NCBI GenBank assembly: GCA_036796755.1
Contig: DAIRCJ010000031.1
Coordinates: 1-15,482, forward strand
DNA: 15,482 bases
Origin: CALKMS01 sp036796755
GTDB taxonomy: Bacteria; Actinomycetota; Aquicultoria; SKW223; CALKMS01
Reading direction: 5' to 3'
Made by a program: the position numbers and the translations under genes. The notes below the pieces were generated by a model that did not search any database, was not told where the DNA came from, and saw only the letters and a program-made list of their open reading frames with translations. Below, piece by piece: positions 13,945 to 15,482 of this stretch. Within the stretch, counting starts at the first letter, position 1; every line of letters begins with the position of its first letter.

Positions 13945-14767
13945 TTGCTTCCACCTTTCTTAAGAATTTTTTTATAACTTCCTTAACCATTGGCACCTGA
14001 GCTTCGGCCACTTTTAGCCTCTCTTCCTGGTTTACGGGCTGGGTAACTTGAGCAGTTGTTATAGCCAGAAAAGCTAACTTCATACCCAGAGCAGCGGCGG
14101 TAGCAACCTCAGGATACCCTGAGTAGCAAACTAAATCAGCACCAACTTTATTCAAAAAAAAGGCTTCAGCCCGGGTTTCAACCAGAGGCCCCCTTCGAAA
14201 AGCAACCACCCCTTCGCTCCAGGAAGCTTTTCTTTCTTTTAGCACTTCTCTTAAAATCTTTGATAGTTCTAAATTGTAAACAGAACCTGCAAACTTTAAA
14301 TCAAAACCACTTTCTCTTTCCAGTATTCCTAAAACTGGATTTTCATCTATAAAACTAAGATGGTCTTTTGCCAGAATAAAACGACCCTTTTCTCCTTTTT
14401 CCCCAAGAGAAAAACCTTCTGAAAAATAAACTAAACTCTTAACCCCAAGCCGGGAAAGAATCCAGATGGGGTAAGCAACGCTTCGAGCGGTATAACCTTC
14501 AAATAGATTAAAGTGGCCTTCCAGCAAGACCACTCTTTTATGGTAAACTTCGGTAAAAAAAAGCCTTTTGCCGTAACCAGAAGAAAGAATAAGAGGAAAA
14601 TTGGGAATGTCTTCAAGGTTAAGACTCCTGGCCGAGCTTAAAACTCCAGAAGCCTGGCTCAGTCCAAACCCCAAGACAATACCAATATCGGCTTTTGCCA
14701 GCCCGTTATTTTTCAGGTAGCTTAAGGTTTCTTCTGTTTCTTCTTTTAGTCTTTCTCCAGGATCCAT
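13934..14767 (-). CDS. Divergent purine nucleoside phosphorylase-like protein (PNP/MTAP superfamily) with altered active site
   Basis: The 277-residue protein aligns along its length with trimeric purine nucleoside phosphorylases: a GxGL turn (GFGLS, 33-37), EGxxxxFEGY (83-92), a PIWILSRLGVKSLVYF strand-helix region, KDHLSFI (134-140), GPLVETRAEAF (193-203) and YPEVATAAALGMK (218-230). However, residues known in human PNP are changed: the phosphate serine of GSGLG is Phe34, GRFHxYEGY reads GHFNLFEGY (Arg and His lost), NAAGG reads FSEGF, the GMS methionine is Tyr215, and the purine-binding Asn of ITN is Thr238. The ET glutamate (Glu197) and the following Ser216 remain. Position next to ahcY and mtnA suggests MTA, deoxyadenosine or adenosine processing, but activity cannot be assumed. 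ATG 14767 follows GGGAAG and lies 14 bases after the LCP stop. Confidence 0.75.
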   Translation of the reverse strand: MDPGERLKEETEETLSYLKNNGLAKADIGIVLGFGLSQASGVLSSARSLNLEDIPNFPLILSSGYGKRLFFTEVYHKRVVLLEGHFNLFEGYTARSVAYPIWILSRLGVKSLVYFSEGFSLGEKGEKGRFILAKDHLSFIDENPVLGILERESGFDLKFAGSVYNLELSKILREVLKERKASWSEGVVAFRRGPLVETRAEAFFLNKVGADLVCYSGYPEVATAAALGMKLAFLAITTAQVTQPVNQEERLKVAEAQVPMVKEVIKKFLRKVEANGV

Positions 14768-14781
14768 AAATCATCTTCCCT

Positions 14782-15482
14782 TTAATAAGTTTGAGCCACA
14801 AATCTTTCCAGTCTCTTTCTGAACTCTCCCAGAGCGTCAAAGCCCAGAACTAACTTAACTTCCTTTTCGCCCGGTTTTTCCTCTTTCAGTAAACCAAAAC
14901 CCAGCCAGCGGTAAACTTCCCGAGCAGTTGAACTTGTTTCTTTATTATAAACAATAATTGTTTGACTGGTTTCAGAATAGTCGCCTATCCGGCCAACCGG
15001 AAAACCAGCAAATCTCAAGTGGTCGGCAGTCTTTCGAGCCAACCCCTCAACTTCAGTCCCATTAAAAACTGAAACCAGGGCTTTTTGAGCTATCAATTTA
15101 TTGACCCGGGGTGGCTCAGAGAAGTATTTTTCGGCGAAGTAAAGAACTTCCGAAACTCCTGCCTCATCAGGAATCACATAACTCACCCCATTAATTCGAC
15201 GAGGCACACCCGGCAAAGAAACGGTCACTAAATCTTTTTTCTTAATAGAGGAAAAAAGTCGGGCATAGGTAAGCATTTCAAAAGCGCTCATATCGGTTCT
15301 TAAGTTTTCCGCTACAATGTCCACTAGGCGAGGCAGACGCCAAAGCGAAGACCAGCTGGAAGATTTTTCAATGAGGGCCTGAAAAAATTTTTGCTGTCTT
15401 TCTATCCGACCAAAATCTCCCTTGGGGTCTTTCCGGAACCTCACATAGCCCAGAGCTTCCTCACCTTTTAAGTGATTTAAAC
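14782..15482 (-). CDS. LCP (LytR-CpsA-Psr) family protein with C-terminal LytR_C domain, N-terminus beyond window edge
   Basis: The frame is open to the right edge (about 233 codons visible). The first visible residues, LNHLKGEEALGYVRFR, followed by a DPKGDFGRIERQQ stretch, are the conserved end of the LCP catalytic domain, including its arginine motif. A GTG at 15444 could be taken as a start but falls in the middle of this domain, so the true start lies outside. A helical linker (near 15400-15120) is followed by a LytR_C domain, visible as LVSVFNGTEVEGLARKTADH and the strand QTIIVYN. LCP enzymes are membrane-anchored and attach anionic glycopolymers to peptidoglycan in Gram-positive bacteria. 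The stop is 14 bases before the phosphorylase-like start, so it probably heads or precedes the salvage genes in one transcript. Confidence 0.9.
   Translation of the reverse strand, partial: LNHLKGEEALGYVRFRKDPKGDFGRIERQQKFFQALIEKSSSWSSLWRLPRLVDIVAENLRTDMSAFEMLTYARLFSSIKKKDLVTVSLPGVPRRINGVSYVIPDEAGVSEVLYFAEKYFSEPPRVNKLIAQKALVSVFNGTEVEGLARKTADHLRFAGFPVGRIGDYSETSQTIIVYNKETSSTAREVYRWLGFGLLKEEKPGEKEVKLVLGFDALGEFRKRLERFVAQTY

Noticed and set aside
15442..15444. GTG as the start of the LCP-family gene
   Set aside because: The same frame continues upstream to the window edge and reads conserved LCP residues (LNHLKGEEALGY), so this codon is an internal valine.

Overview
All supportable genes in this window lie on the minus strand, so transcription runs from the right edge to the left edge. 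Eighteen protein-coding genes are recognisable. Two are cut by the window edges: an LCP-family gene at the right and pilB at the left. Composition looks moderate to A+T-leaning by eye. No rRNA, tRNA, CRISPR array, insertion sequence, phage gene or integration scar was found. LCP ligase, YqeG, DUF948 and YtxH-like proteins, ComF, a type IV pilus ATPase and the alaS-ruvX-mltG-yqeG-aroE order point to a Gram-positive-type cell plan. A clostridial-type Firmicute or a deep-branching actinobacterial lineage is most likely, but this is inference and no taxon can be named.

Right-hand cluster (15482 to 8548): LCP/LytR_C protein (partial), a divergent purine-nucleoside-phosphorylase-like protein, AhcY, a PAS-GGDEF diguanylate cyclase, a class II aldolase, MtnA, an AEC-family carrier and ComF. 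Junctions are overlaps of 1 to 14 bases or gaps of 9 to 35 bases, so this looks like one operon. MtnA plus a class II aldolase plus AhcY suggests salvage of S-adenosylmethionine by-products (methylthioadenosine, 5'-deoxyadenosine and S-adenosylhomocysteine), probably by the aldolase ('DHAP shunt') route. The phosphorylase-like protein sits where an MTA phosphorylase would be expected but lacks many canonical active-site residues.

Gap 8319-8547 (229 bases) is the only long non-coding stretch. On the minus strand it holds two stem-loops, a strong Shine-Dalgarno sequence and a 12-codon open frame whose stop lies one base before the DUF948 start. It is a candidate leader for the next operon.

Left-hand cluster (8318 to 1): DUF948 protein, YtxH-like protein, AI-2E-family membrane protein, AlaRS, RuvX/YqgF, MltG, YqeG-family HAD phosphatase, AroE and the N-terminal two thirds of PilB. 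Spacing is again tight. The genes cover the membrane and cell envelope (DUF948, YtxH, AI-2E, MltG), core information processing (AlaRS, RuvX), metabolism (AroE) and the start of a probable type IV pilus cluster. The PilB N-terminus carries a good match to the c-di-GMP-binding MshEN motif, so the window holds both a likely maker of c-di-GMP and a likely c-di-GMP-responsive pilus motor.

Most of the window is conserved housekeeping content. The items most worth a second look are the altered phosphorylase-like protein, the salvage operon with an embedded diguanylate cyclase, and the small upstream frame before DUF948.
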